The position numbers and the translations under genes are program-made. This document shows, in pieces, positions 31,641-41,114 of a DNA stretch of 64,000 nt. The stretch covers positions 160,909,504 through 160,973,503 of the forward strand of contig JAHLJT010008446.1 of assembly GCA_031308135.1 (NCBI GenBank). Direction: 5' to 3'. The DNA comes from Acheta domesticus. Taxonomy: Eukaryota; Arthropoda; Insecta; Orthoptera; Gryllidae. The first letter of the stretch is position 1, and each line of letters starts with the position of its first letter. The notes under the pieces are model-generated. The model worked only from the letters and a program-made list of their open reading frames with translations. It did not search any database and was not told the origin of the DNA.

Positions 31641-31948
31641 CTTGCTTCAGCATTATATTTAATTCCAGTTGACCATATTGAGGTGTTGGTAACGTATACC
31701 GCTATATCATATTAAACGAGAGGTTGGTAGAAAGGAAGAAGTGTGGTTGTTGCTGGAGTTGTTGTAAGCAGTTGTAACAGTGGAAGAAGCACAAATAAAG
31801 CATTATGTAAAGAAAAGTAAACATGGCGCAGTCCACCTCCCCAATAGCCTTCGATTTCGTTTTTAGTTGACGGCAAGTTTGTTTCAGTATCTTGTATATG
31901 TAAAAAATTATTAAATGCTTTCTGATCTCTTTTGAAGTAGGCATTTTG

Positions 31949-33057
31949 CTAATTTCTCTTCTGACTTTTTTTATAACGTCTTAACCGTTTTGCATACGCG
32001 CTCAATTTTTGTTTGACAGTGTCAAGATATTCAGATGGTATGCTATTTGGTTTATCAAATTGGGCATGTTTGCTGTACGTTTTGGGAACGGCGTGCATTT
32101 TCTTCTCAAGTTTCTTATTTCTGTTGTTGATATAGGATTTTATTATTCTGGCGTCGGCTCCCAACTCATTTATTTTTTGTTCTAATCTCCTTTCCCATGG
32201 TGGTTTCTTTCTCTTTAATTTTGGCTGCTCCGCAAATGTTTCTTTCAGGTTACCCCCATTTAATTTGACCATAGTTGCTGCTGAACTGTAGAAATACAAA
32301 TTTAGATCTGAATAGGTAATGAAGTTATTAATCTTTGATGGGAGAAGAATTGTTCATGATATTCATCAGATCTCTCAGTTTGGATGTCATTAATTGCTTG
32401 GGTATACCTGGTCTCTTTTCTGGCATTAACCCATTGAATTTAGTCAGGATGCTATTTAAGTCAAATTTCACCTGTTCTTTTATTACATCATTCTGATGGA
32501 AAATGCATGGTCTCTCTGGACTGGTGGTATTTTCTTGTGCGACTTCTTCCGCTATTCTGGCATTCACATTTTCTTCGGAGTGTTGTTCTCTCTGTCCTGC
32601 AACTTCTTGCAGAATACGCTCTTGTATTGCCAATGGTACCAGGTTATTTCGCACAATTGACGCTCTTTGACTAGCTAGACCCTGTTCAGTAACACGTAGA
32701 TTGGGAAACTGCTGTACGAATCGCCAGTGGAAGAGCTGCCTATAGCCAGTCAATTGTGTTTCACAGCGGGTCACTCTATAACAAGCGCGCAGTAGGAATA
32801 GGTTCATTTCCACATTCCATTGTAACTGCTATCTAGGCAGTCCTGCTCCGGTGGTAAACGGCTGTGTTGCCTCTGAAACATTTCGAGCAGTTGACTCTCT
32901 GTTCGATTCGTTCTGCTTCTTCGGATGGTTCGTAGCCCATGTCATCATAATGGGGCTGTAGTCTTTCCTCATCTGGAGCAACCTCATTACCAGATGAGGC
33001 CGAGGCTTCCTTATACCTAGGGGCTGCTTTCCAGTTTCTCTCAGTGACGGGGACCAA
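31949..33057 (-). pseudogene. Copy D5: N-terminal region
   Basis: Minus strand. A frame from 33057 reads GYEPSEEAERIEQRVNCSKC, possibly the remains of an N-terminal zinc finger. A second frame (32813-32328) reads LLRACYRVTRCETQLTGYRQ, paralleling RIYYRVTNLDTDVTGYRQ in copy D1. A third (32299-31949) is Lys-rich (KLKRKKPPWERRLEQKINEL) and ends at KSQKRN. Frames change at about 32825 and 32310. The basic region probably binds RNA or DNA, by analogy with R2-type elements. No start codon can be fixed with confidence. Confidence 0.6.
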
Positions 33058-33239
33058 ACTCGAGATCCAGGTTCCCTCTTATTTCGAAATGAAGGTGAAA
33101 AAGAGGGGAAAAGTCCCTGTGGATTACGTTTTATCCCTACAGCCAGGGTTTTTTTCTTGGGGTTTACTCCATCAGAGAGTAGACTTCTCGTGGGTGCGAC
33201 TTCTCCCTCGCTAAATCTTCGCCTGTGACTATAGGCAGG

Positions 33240-33950
33240 TGCTGTGTGCGCGCCGAATACTTAAACGGCGCGCGCTAGCAGAACTCAAAGACTCGGTCAA
33301 GAGGGCGCAGCACAAACGCGCTGCGCACTGACCATAACGTATACTCGATTTCCCATTGGCCCACCGGGGTATAAAAGCCCGGTGGACAACGGGTCAGTCG
33401 AAGTCAGCTACCAGTCGTCAACCTGCCAGCTACGAATCTGCAACGCGTCTGCCAGAGACCAACGGAGGGCCAGCCCACGCTTCCGCCAGCACGAGCCTAA
33501 CGACCGAGTCTACCGACTCGTCACGCCGAGGCAACAGCGATCTACAACGCCACTGCCTCGCCGCCCCGGGCGCCGGCTCCGCCGCCGCCACGACGCTCTG
33601 CCAGCAACGCGGCCACCCCCCGGCCTCACTACTGTCGAGCGGACGGCCCCGCTGCCGTCGCCACGTTCGGCTAGCGACGTTTCCGCCTGGCATCGCCCGG
33701 GTGGTGCTAAGGCCTCACGCTGCCGCGGGTTCTACCTGGCCCCCGCGCTCCAGCCTCTCGGCACCTGGGCGACGGCTCCGCCGCCGCCACGACTCTCAAC
33801 CGGCGACGCTACCTGCTCGCCGCGGCCGTTGTCACGGCCCCCACAATACAACTCGCCACGGCCGTCGGCCGTAAAACAGAGCCTTCGGCTCACCCAGCTC
33901 GCCTACCGGCGACCATTTGTATACTTATGTTGTGAAAAATTAATGTTGTG
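33240..33950 (+). promoter_or_regulatory. GC-rich island with TATA box and initiator (possible solo LTR or promoter)
   Basis: About 700 bases of very GC-rich sequence in AT-rich surroundings. ATTGG (inverted CCAAT) at about 33355, GTATAAAAGC at about 33369-33378, and TCAGT at about 33399-33403 are spaced as in arthropod RNA polymerase II promoters, roughly 30 bases from TATA to initiator. Two Pro/Arg/Ala-rich open frames (33356-33874 and 33382-33951) follow, but their composition looks like a GC artefact. No matching second copy or TG...CA ends could be found, so an LTR assignment is only a guess. Confidence 0.4.
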
Positions 33951-34210
33951 AGAAACGGAGTTTTTCTTCTGATTGCAAAGACACAACAGCAGGGGCCCTT
34001 GCTGGGTACTGACAGCCGGAGCCAGCTGAGCCCAGGTTGTTTTATAGAGGTATGCTCCTCTAAAGACTCGTCAGGAACCGTTGGATCCTCTTCCGCCTCT
34101 TGGTCCGTAGATCTTCATAGAGGTCCTTTACCATCCACATTACCGACCTGCAAGGTCCCAGAGGCAACCTGCAAGGTCCCATGGCGGGGACGTGGACACG
34201 GCTCGCTCCC

Positions 34211-34257
34211 TTATTATTATTATAATAATTATTATTATTATTACTATTATTATTATC
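34211..34257. repeat. (ATT)n tract between Dong-like copies
   Basis: Interrupted ATT units marking the 3' end of copy D4. Just upstream (34147-34185) the 15-base run ACCTGCAAGGTCCCA occurs twice, 20 bases apart. Confidence 0.85.
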
Positions 34258-34363
34258 TTTCCAATACATCACGACTAAAGATAATATGAGTCGGATGAAT
34301 ATAAAGTCTACTCCAGGTTGCAACCAGCTACCTAAAAAGCTGATCAGGTGACAGTCAGTGCCT

Positions 34364-35009
34364 CTACAATACTTTGCGCAAAATGTGGGCTGTTCCAAAT
34401 AAAGCAATTTCTTGCACTTCCCAGTACTTTGAATGACCTGGAAGGTTAGCCAAGTTCTTACACAAATTTTGCGGAACAAATCTCAGAGCTCCGATAACTA
34501 TCGGGACGACCTGTGCTTTTACGCCCCTCATTCGGCTGGTCTCAATTTCCAAACTCTTGTATTTAAGACGTATCTCTGCCTCCTTGCATACATTTTGATC
34601 GCAAGGCACAACAACATCTACAAGGAGTCGCGATTTTTTTCTCTAAATCCCGGATAAGTATATGCGCTTTGTTTGCTGCTATCGTGCGATCCGTTTGAAT
34701 TTGTTGGTCGTACAGTACTGTACACAATCCAACAGACGTCACCGGTTTTGGTGAGTGTTCGTACCACTTGGGGCATGTGTTTGGATCTTCGAACGCAGTA
34801 CGGATCTGCCAGTGGTGGTAGCTACACATCCTGTCGTGTCTTTCTAAGTATTCGGTCTTTGCTAGGATTGGACAAACTGAGACACTATGATCAATGGTTT
34901 CTACGTGTTCCTGACAAATGCTGCATTTATCATCCAGGGAAATTTTGAGAACCGATTTATCATAATGTGTTCTCAAGGCCTGATCTTTGGCAGCTATTGT
35001 GATTCCCAT
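34364..35009 (-). pseudogene. Copy D4: CCHC knuckle and endonuclease relic
   Basis: Minus strand. GITIAAKDQALRTHYDKSVL leads into DDKCSICQEHVETIDH and SVSVCPILAKTEY, a C-x2-C...H...C knuckle (about 34930-34860). Then come RMCSYHHWQI, WYEHSPKPVTSVG, TDRTIAANKAHILIRDLEKK (endonuclease core with Ala-His in place of the usual Pro-Asp), and, after a frame change near 34620, PCDQNV, KYKSLEIETSRM and VVPIVIGALRFVPQNLCKNL. The loss of the PD pair and the frameshift predict no nuclease activity. Confidence 0.75.
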
Positions 35010-35123
35010 TCTAGCTTCATTCTTCCCCTTTTAAGCCACATAAATGATTGATTTTATTGATCTGCACCTTGTCCATTCTTTTTAGATATTGTCCATGGAA
35101 TGGTTTGTTCCTCCTCGAGTTCT

Positions 35124-35774
35124 TTAACATTTTTGTGTCTCACATTTTGTGTTTCGAAGTACCACAAGTTCAGTGTCTGTGTTATTCGACGTGTCTTGCC
35201 TAGTTTTTGTTGCAACGCTTTTTGCTACACTTACAATGCGTCTGTTTCCCATTCTTCGGTCAGTTTTCTTGACCTGCCTTATTAGAGGGTCATCTTGATG
35301 ACTGACTACATACTTTCCCATTCCAATTATTGCATTGTGCCAGGAGGCCTCAATTTGTCTGACGCTCCTTCCTCCTTCCTTACGTGACACATAAAGTATA
35401 TGTACATCAGCTCGAGGGTGGGCGACATGATGCATTGTAAGCAATTTTCTGTTTTTTCGATCCATGATGCGAATTTCTTGTTCAGCCCAGTCCACTAGTT
35501 TGGAGCTGTACTCGACTACAGGCACAGCCAGACTACCACTTGCAGATATTTTATTCCTGGAGTTCAGAGCAGACTGCAGGAAAAGTCTCACTCTTCTGTA
35601 ATACTCTTTGCGAATTCTCTCTTTAATTGTGTTGTTCGAGATGGTCTCACATTCTTCAGTGCCCAGATACTTGTAAGTTTTACCTGGCTCAAGATCTTGA
35701 ATCACTGTGTGGATATCAATTTCAATGCTCTCAGACGTTGTCAGTTTGCCTCTTTTTAAGTTGTTTTTGCACAC
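35124..35774 (-). pseudogene. Copy D4: RT thumb region, open 216-codon frame
   Basis: Minus strand. An open frame without internal stops reads YKYLGTEECETISNNTIKER, RIRKEYYRRVRLFLQSALNS, VPVVEYSSKLVDWAEQEI, and RKLLTMHHVAHPRADVHILY followed by REGGRSVRQIEAS, the conserved post-RT region of R2/R4/Dong-type enzymes, which contacts the primer-template. It is preceded, after a frameshift at about 35760, by the YMDD motif C. The frame survives by chance longer than the rest of the element. Confidence 0.75.
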
Positions 35775-36439
35775 TTGTCAAGGCCATACTTCATGCAAAT
35801 GTCATTCACGACAGACAGCATTTGGGAGAGAATCGCTTCATTCTTTGCAAACACTTCAAGATCATCCATGTAAAACAAATGTGATACTGGCCTTTCATCA
35901 CCATGGAGCTTGTAACCTAAGTCAGCTTGCGACAACTGTCTCGATAGTGGGATCAAACTAATGCGAAACAGCAGAGTGGGTAGGAATCTCCTTGAAAAAT
36001 ACCCCTGTTGATGTGAATACTTCTGGTTTCTACTGTTTCGTTTCTGCTCTGTAACCTAGTATTCCACGGCTTCATATTAGCCTTGCAAAATTAAATAAGT
36101 GTAACCTGAAATCGATAGATCTTCAGGGTCTTCAAAATCCAATCGTATGTTATACAGTCAAAGGCCTTCTGGTAGTCAATCCAAGTCATGCTCAAATTAC
36201 GTTTTCGTTTCTTTACATCATTCAAGATGACAATATTCAGTAGCAAGATTTCCATACAGCCATAAGAATCTGCATCAGATGATTCTTCTCTAGATGTCTG
36301 TACATTTTGTCAGTTATGGCTGCAGTTATAACTTTGTACAGTACTGGCAGACAAGTGATTAGCCTGCAGTTCTTCGCCAAAGAGCTGTCTCCCGCTTTCG
36401 GTAGCAAGTACGTGATGCCGCGTGTGAGCCATTCCGGGA

Positions 36440-36479
<40 letters not shown>

Positions 36480-36480
36480 G
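36440..36480. repeat. (ATT)n microsatellite at the 5' end of copy D4
   Basis: About 13 units, directly at the 5' truncation point of the Dong-like copy. Confidence 0.9.
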
Positions 36481-36669
36481 AAATAATATTACTTTAAAAA
36501 TCAAAATTATTTTGAAAATCGGGCTCAGTAGTCAGTGCATAATAATCACTGGTTAAATTGTCAGTGACAGTCACTGGTGGTATATCATAGCTTTGTTCTC
36601 CACCCCATTTATCACAACCTTAAAGATGAAATTTTTTGAAATTCCCTGCAAACACAAATTAGAAAAGTA

Positions 36670-37090
36670 ATGTAGTAATCGTTGAAGAAAAAATGTAATT
36701 ATTAATTATGAGGAATCGGTGTCGAAACATGAACTCGCATGAGAACATTTGCTGCAACCCGATGTAAAGTTTCTTCATCAATCTTGAGAATCGCTCGATG
36801 TTTCTTAGCAGATCTTTGAGGTTATCAGGCTTGTTCGCATAAATCTTACTTTTGACGCATCCCATAAGATAAAATCTGGTTATGACAAATGAGGTAAATG
36901 AAGGGCCACAAACCTTGTGAAATTATTCTGTTCCCCAATACCTCTCCCAGAGTCATTGTCGACATGGCAGTAACGATGTCACCCCATCCTGCTGAAATCA
37001 ACCAATCATCTTTTTCAAGAAATTATACACAATTTCTCAGTGTATTCCGATACGTATCCGCCGTTACTGTTTCTTTGAAAATGAAATGAA
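36670..37090 (-). pseudogene. DDE transposase relic (Tc1/mariner group)
   Basis: Minus strand. FKETVTADTYRNTL (about 37080-37040), then FQQDGVTSLL (about 37000-36975), which contains the second catalytic Asp of the DDE fold, then LGNRIISQGLWP (about 36945-36910), a shifted PDFILW, and VKSKIYANKPDNLKDLLRNI (about 36855-36795). This order is characteristic of insect Tc1/mariner-group transposases whose C-terminus reads WG.(L/V)KS.VY..KP. Three frames are needed to read it, so it is dead. The N-terminal DNA-binding half and terminal repeats were not found. Confidence 0.65.
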
Positions 37091-37149
37091 ATTTTAAGAG
37101 CATATTGAAAATGTTCCTGACGCTTCATATATAGTGTCCCCAAATTTTT

Positions 37150-37500
37150 AAAAAAATGTTAAAAATCGTAAAGCTTCAATCCGAGCCAGATCGACCGCGG
37201 AGTATCCGTTTCGAAAAAATCCTACGCATTTTCAAGGCGCTAGCGGTGTTCACAGACGGACGGACAAACCGTTGGGCAGACGGATGGACAGACAGACATA
37301 CGGACGGACAGAAAAATGGAGAGACGGACGGATAGACAGACCGACATTCGGACGGACAGACGTGCCGTATACACAGACGTATGGACAGACCGACAAACAG
37401 AGAGACCGACGGTGAGACGGACGGACAGACGGACGGATAGACGGACGGACCGTGCTTTTGGTCTGACAAAAGTTAAAAACAAATGTAAAAATGTTAAAAA
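37150..37500 (-). repeat. Composite-repeat body fragment with (GACG/GACA)n array
   Basis: The segment with GGCGCTAGCGGTGTTCACAG followed by about 200 bases of GACGGACGGACAGAC-type tetranucleotides corresponds to the CCGTCCGTCTGTCC region of module B, read in minus orientation but greatly expanded. The Arg/Asp/Thr-rich and Ser/Val/Cys-rich open frames here are products of the array. Confidence 0.65.
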
Positions 37501-38189
37501 CAAAAAATACAAAAATTTATATTTTTAAATATCTCTCACGCCGTTAATATGCACATTTCCAGCGATTTGTAAACACTATTTCATTTGTGAGTTAAAGTGC
37601 TTAAAATGACTTCCAATTCAGTTTTTTTTTTATAATTGAAAACTTTTCTGTGTAATAGAGCTTTAAATTTCGCGTTTACAGTAACACTTAAACCCCATTT
37701 TCTTAAAAACGGCTCAAAATTTTTCAATGAATATTGCAATATAGGGCACGGGTTAACGCTTCTTTAAAATTCAGAAAGTACTAATTCAATATTACAATTA
37801 GTAAACCGAAAAATTGAGAAAATTTCAAAGAAATATACTGTGGGGGCGATAGAAGGCAGGTGGCAAGAGGATGGGGTAAGACCGTAAAGACTTCAAAGAA
37901 ATTAGAAAACTTTACAGTGAGAAAAGTGATAGTGGATAAGAGGTTATTAGAATGTGAAGTCCGGAATGCAAATTAAAAGTGTCGAGAATATTTATTTGTT
38001 TGTTGCTAATTTGGCGATTTTAAAAATTGGTGGGAAACAAAAATTTTTGAATAACTTTTGAACCCAACTTAGTAAACATTTTTTAAAGGGTGGACAAACG
38101 TGGTCAAACGATGGACAAACGAATGCGAATGTAGTATAAGTATTAGTAAAGCGAGTATTCTATGGTGGGTATTCTATGGTTTGCGGATT

Positions 38190-38545
38190 CGATGGTGTGA
38201 CGGTTAGCGTGCCGGACTGTCATACCCAAGTTCGCGGGTTCAAACCCGATCGAAGCCGTGGATTTTTACGGGCGAAAAAATCCTTCGTACGCCTTCCGCG
38301 GAGGGGAAGTAAAACCGGCTGGCCCATGTTAGTAGATTTACTTGCATGTAAAAGATCCTCAAGCCTAAATGACGCCTCTGAGCTAAATTCAAATCGCCTG
38401 ATTCGTCGCCCGAGATAATACCTTCTTTCTCCGCTGGGTGAAAGGAGCGTAGCGAAATTTGCGTGGTCAGACGGAAGAGCGGGCCTGATGGCCCGAGTCT
38501 CGCCACGTAAAATAAGGCATTAACTATAACTATAACTATAACTAT
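38190..38545 (+). mobile_element. tRNA-derived SINE, family S (copy 2)
   Basis: Plus strand. The A box (GGTGTGACGGTTAGCGTGCC, from about 38194) and B box (GCGGGTTCAAACCCG, about 38234-38248) form a tRNA-like head. The body shares ordered blocks with the copy at 13590-13840. The 3' end is a run of about four AACTAT units (about 38520-38545). The retrotransposon next to it in opposite orientation ends at the same tract. Confidence 0.8.
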
Positions 38546-38573
38546 TCTACAGCTGTCACCGTTTCTCGCTGCC

Positions 38574-39125
38574 TTATCTCCATTTTCTACTATCTTCCCA
38601 AGTATCATCTTCTAAATCTCTCGCAGCCATCATTGATCTTATGTCTTCCTTCCACTTCCTTCTTGGTCTTCCTCTATATCTTCTTTCTTCAGGATGGTAT
38701 TCCCACATCATCTTTGGTAGTCGCTCACTGTCCAACCTTCTTAAATGCTCATACCACAGCAAAGCCTTTGTTTCTATCAGTTCTAAGATTGATTTTCCAG
38801 GTTTCATTATTTCTATTATTCTTTGATTTTTCATTCTTTCCTTTCTTGTAACCTGACAAAACCGCCTCCAGTATTCCATTTCTGCTCCTTGAATCCTACT
38901 TCTATCCCTGGCATTAATAGTCCATAACTCAGCTTCATATGTGAATAGACTTTCAACAATAGCTTTATACAATGTAGTTTTTATGTTTCTTTTTATGTTT
39001 GAATTCCATATCAATGGATGTAAAGATCTTATTACTTGCCTACCTCTATTCGTTTTATTTAAAACATCTTTGCTTTCACGACCATCACTCTCATTCAAAA
39101 GACGATACAACTCTCCTTCATCCAT
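38574..39125 (-). pseudogene. RTE-type C-terminal region, open 183-codon frame
   Basis: Minus strand. The open frame reads GRQVIRSLHPLIWNSNIKRN, IKTTLYKAIVESLFTYEAEL, MEYWRRFCQVTRKERMKNQR, ALLWYEHLRRLDSERLPKMM and RYRGRPRRKWKEDI, ending at RKWR. This is the conserved post-RT domain found in RTE-like elements and in host annotations named 'craniofacial development protein 2-like'. No internal stop is present. The 5' boundary, at about codon 25, is where the deletion joins unrelated sequence. Confidence 0.75.
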
Positions 39126-39969
39126 TGTGTTCAGTCACTATTACTAGACGTAATCTTCTAGTTCTAGTTCATAACAACTAATACAAGTTCGTATTCCAAC
39201 AATAGATTCCCTTTCCCTTCTGTGTTTTAGCTATGTTTTATTTTGTAATAAGGACCACGCTGAAGCGAATCCGTCAACAAAGAAAATTCATTGTAATGCG
39301 CAACAATTACTGAAAAGCGCTTCAAACAACTACGTCACTAAAACGTCAAAATCCGACTGATTGGTCTACTGCTAAAAAGATGTAGTTTGTCTTCTATCGT
39401 GTGTACTTAGTTGTCGACAAATGCAATGTTCCTATATTCTTAAACCTCAGAAACATGCACTCAATAAATTCCCAAAAGAGAAAATATTATGGATTTATTT
39501 ACTTGTTTCATTACAGAAAACCTAACATCATATATTATTCACATTTTTAGTGTATTTGTTAATACTTTTTTTAACTTAAGCAGTGAAATATTACCTTTCT
39601 TTGCTTTTATAGCTTGGATTATAAAAACCTCGAAAAAAATGAAAAATAATAAAAGTAATTAAATATTATAAGTAGATATGTGTTTTAGAGCGTATTATAA
39701 TTTTAGAAAAGTATTGAAAGTAACGGAAAGTGAGGGACTAATCCGTCTCTCAAGGCCTGAGAAACCAAAAGTCGATGAGGGACACAAATGACCCTCACAC
39801 GTTATGGAACCAGATCTGTTGAGTACCACTTTTAACCCTCATGGCGTTCAACCTGTTAAACCTTGTTGAAGCATTCTTAAGCTTACATACATTAAAAACA
39901 TTCTGTTTGGGAATACTACTTTGTCTACGATCTTCATCTACATAATTTATGTACTTAAAAAGGACAGAG

Positions 39970-40856
39970 GACCGTAATAGATAATGATCTGAGCCAGAAT
40001 GTGCTCCCCTATACACCCTTGTATCTAGAATTTTAGCTTTCGTTTGCTGTTTTACGACCACGTAATCTCTAATTGATGATAAATTTCTTCTTGGTTGAAA
40101 CCATGTTTGAAAACCATGTTGAATCCATTTGTTATAAAGAGAGAAAACTGATTACAGATTTCAATTAGGCGTTCTCCGTTATCATTAAGAGTATCCTCCC
40201 CATAAGGCCCCACAATCTTATCACCCACTTTTTTTGCCAATTCGTGCATTAAAGTCGCCCATCATAAAAATTTCTTTCCGGCCACTAATTTCACTTAATG
40301 CCGTTGTCAATTCCTGCATAAAATCATCTTTAAGTTGCACATGAGCATCATCAGTTGGGGCGTACACTCCTACAATTACCACACGTAGACTATATAATTT
40401 CATTTCCACTTTTACTATTCTGGAAGAAATAGCTTCCCAATTTGTAATATATTTTTTATACTTGTTATGGACTGCGATAGAAACCCCACATTTTGCTCTC
40501 TGATTTTTATCAACCCCACTGTAGAAATGGATATATTGTTCTTGGATTTTACTTCCCTGTCCTTTCTTTTTTGTTTCAGTGAGTGCTGCCACATCTAGAT
40601 GTAATCTGCCTAACTCCTTGAAAACTTGTAAGCATTTTGTGTTAATGCCTTGTACATTCCATTTTCCAAATTGCATTGTCCTTTTTCGATTGCCTTGTCG
40701 TCGTTTATATTTCAGGTCCGGCTTTGTTCCTTGATTAGGCTTTTTAGCATTGGTATGTTTTTCTGAGAGACGAGGAGCTGGCCCGACTCTCAACCCCCAC
40801 CCTGGAGGACCGGATTTGTAATTGAGGTGTCCTTCCTCATGGGAGGCTGGTTTCAC
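39970..40856 (-). pseudogene. RTE-type AP endonuclease, mostly open
   Basis: Minus strand. One frame of 211 codons begins upstream and contains MQFGKWNVQGINTKCLQVFK (Asn block), DVAALTETKKKG (catalytic Glu), VVIVGVYAPTDDA (Tyr block) and EIFMMGDFNARIGKKSG (Asp-x-Asn). After a frame change near 40235 it continues with DTLNDNGERLIEICNQF, and then, in another frame, GAHSGSDHYLL (catalytic Asp-His, about 39990). All catalytic positions of the endonuclease fold are visible, but two frameshifts break it. The leader segment KSGPPGWGLRVGPAPRLSEK precedes the domain. Confidence 0.75.
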
Positions 40857-41114
40857 TACACCTCCGAGGCCCCTCTCCCCCCTTGGTTTTTTGTCAGGGT
40901 TTTCCTTCCCTTAGCCCAAATGTTCCCGTTTTAAGGCGCCGGAGACCCGCCCTTGCCCTTCTCTCATTGGCTACTCTCAGAGTTTTACCTCAGAGAGTAC
41001 CCAGGGGCCACCACGAGGAGGAGAGAGAACGGACTTTCTGACTTTACCCCGATCTTCACTGCTCTTCTCAATCGCTGTTCAGTCGGAGTACCCCATTACA
41101 GGGGGGCGTCTGTG

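Larger units (their letters stand above)
28336..33150 (-). mobile_element. Dong-like retrotransposon, near full length, split by a TIR element (copy D5)
   Basis: Minus strand. From 5' to 3': N-terminal region (33057-31949), RT (about 31640-30640), thumb (30560-30070), then the knuckle and endonuclease (29038-28430), ending in a short 3' UTR at the (ATT)n tract. A 1,021-bp inverted-repeat element (29041-30061) interrupts it. All domains of a single-ORF Dong/R4 element are present, but many stops and frameshifts show it is dead. The 5' end may extend to the next ATT tract at 34211, in which case the GC-rich block at 33240-33950 is a further insertion. Confidence 0.75.
34258..36439 (-). mobile_element. 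Dong-like retrotransposon, 5'-truncated, subfamily B (copy D4)
   Basis: Minus strand, flanked by ATT tracts at both ends (34211-34257 and about 36440-36480). It begins within RT motif 1 and runs to the 3' UTR. Blocks in order: LTRGITYLLPKAGDSSLAKN (about 36430-36370), WIDYQKAFD (about 36190, motif A), IHINRGIFQGDS (about 36020-35985, motif B region), HLFYMDDLEVFA (about 35885-35850, motif C YMDD), a thumb (35774-35124), CCHC knuckle and endonuclease (35009-34364). Frameshifts between blocks make it inactive. Confidence 0.8.
38546..41110 (-). mobile_element. RTE-type non-LTR retrotransposon lacking its reverse transcriptase
   Basis: Minus strand. A 5' region (41110-40860) leads into an AP-type endonuclease (40856 to about 39970) and, after about 850 bases of unrelated AT-rich sequence, the C-terminal region (39125-38574). 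The RT catalytic core that should lie between them is missing. The 3' end abuts the SINE tail. Confidence 0.7.

Noticed and set aside
33356..33951. Two overlapping frames of 172 and 189 codons
   Set aside because: They are Pro/Arg/Ala/Thr-rich in a very GC-rich block where stops are rare, resemble no family, and one is as long as the other.
34060..34479. Frame of 139 codons spanning the ATT tract (Asn-rich middle)
   Set aside because: It joins the Dong-like 3' region, the microsatellite and unrelated upstream sequence. The Asn run is the translated AAT tract.
37176..37528. Frames rich in Ser/Val/Cys or Arg/Asp/Thr
   Set aside because: They come from the (GACG/GACA) tetranucleotide array.
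38190..38270. Possible tRNA gene
   Set aside because: The head belongs to a SINE whose body and tail match a second copy at 13590-13840.
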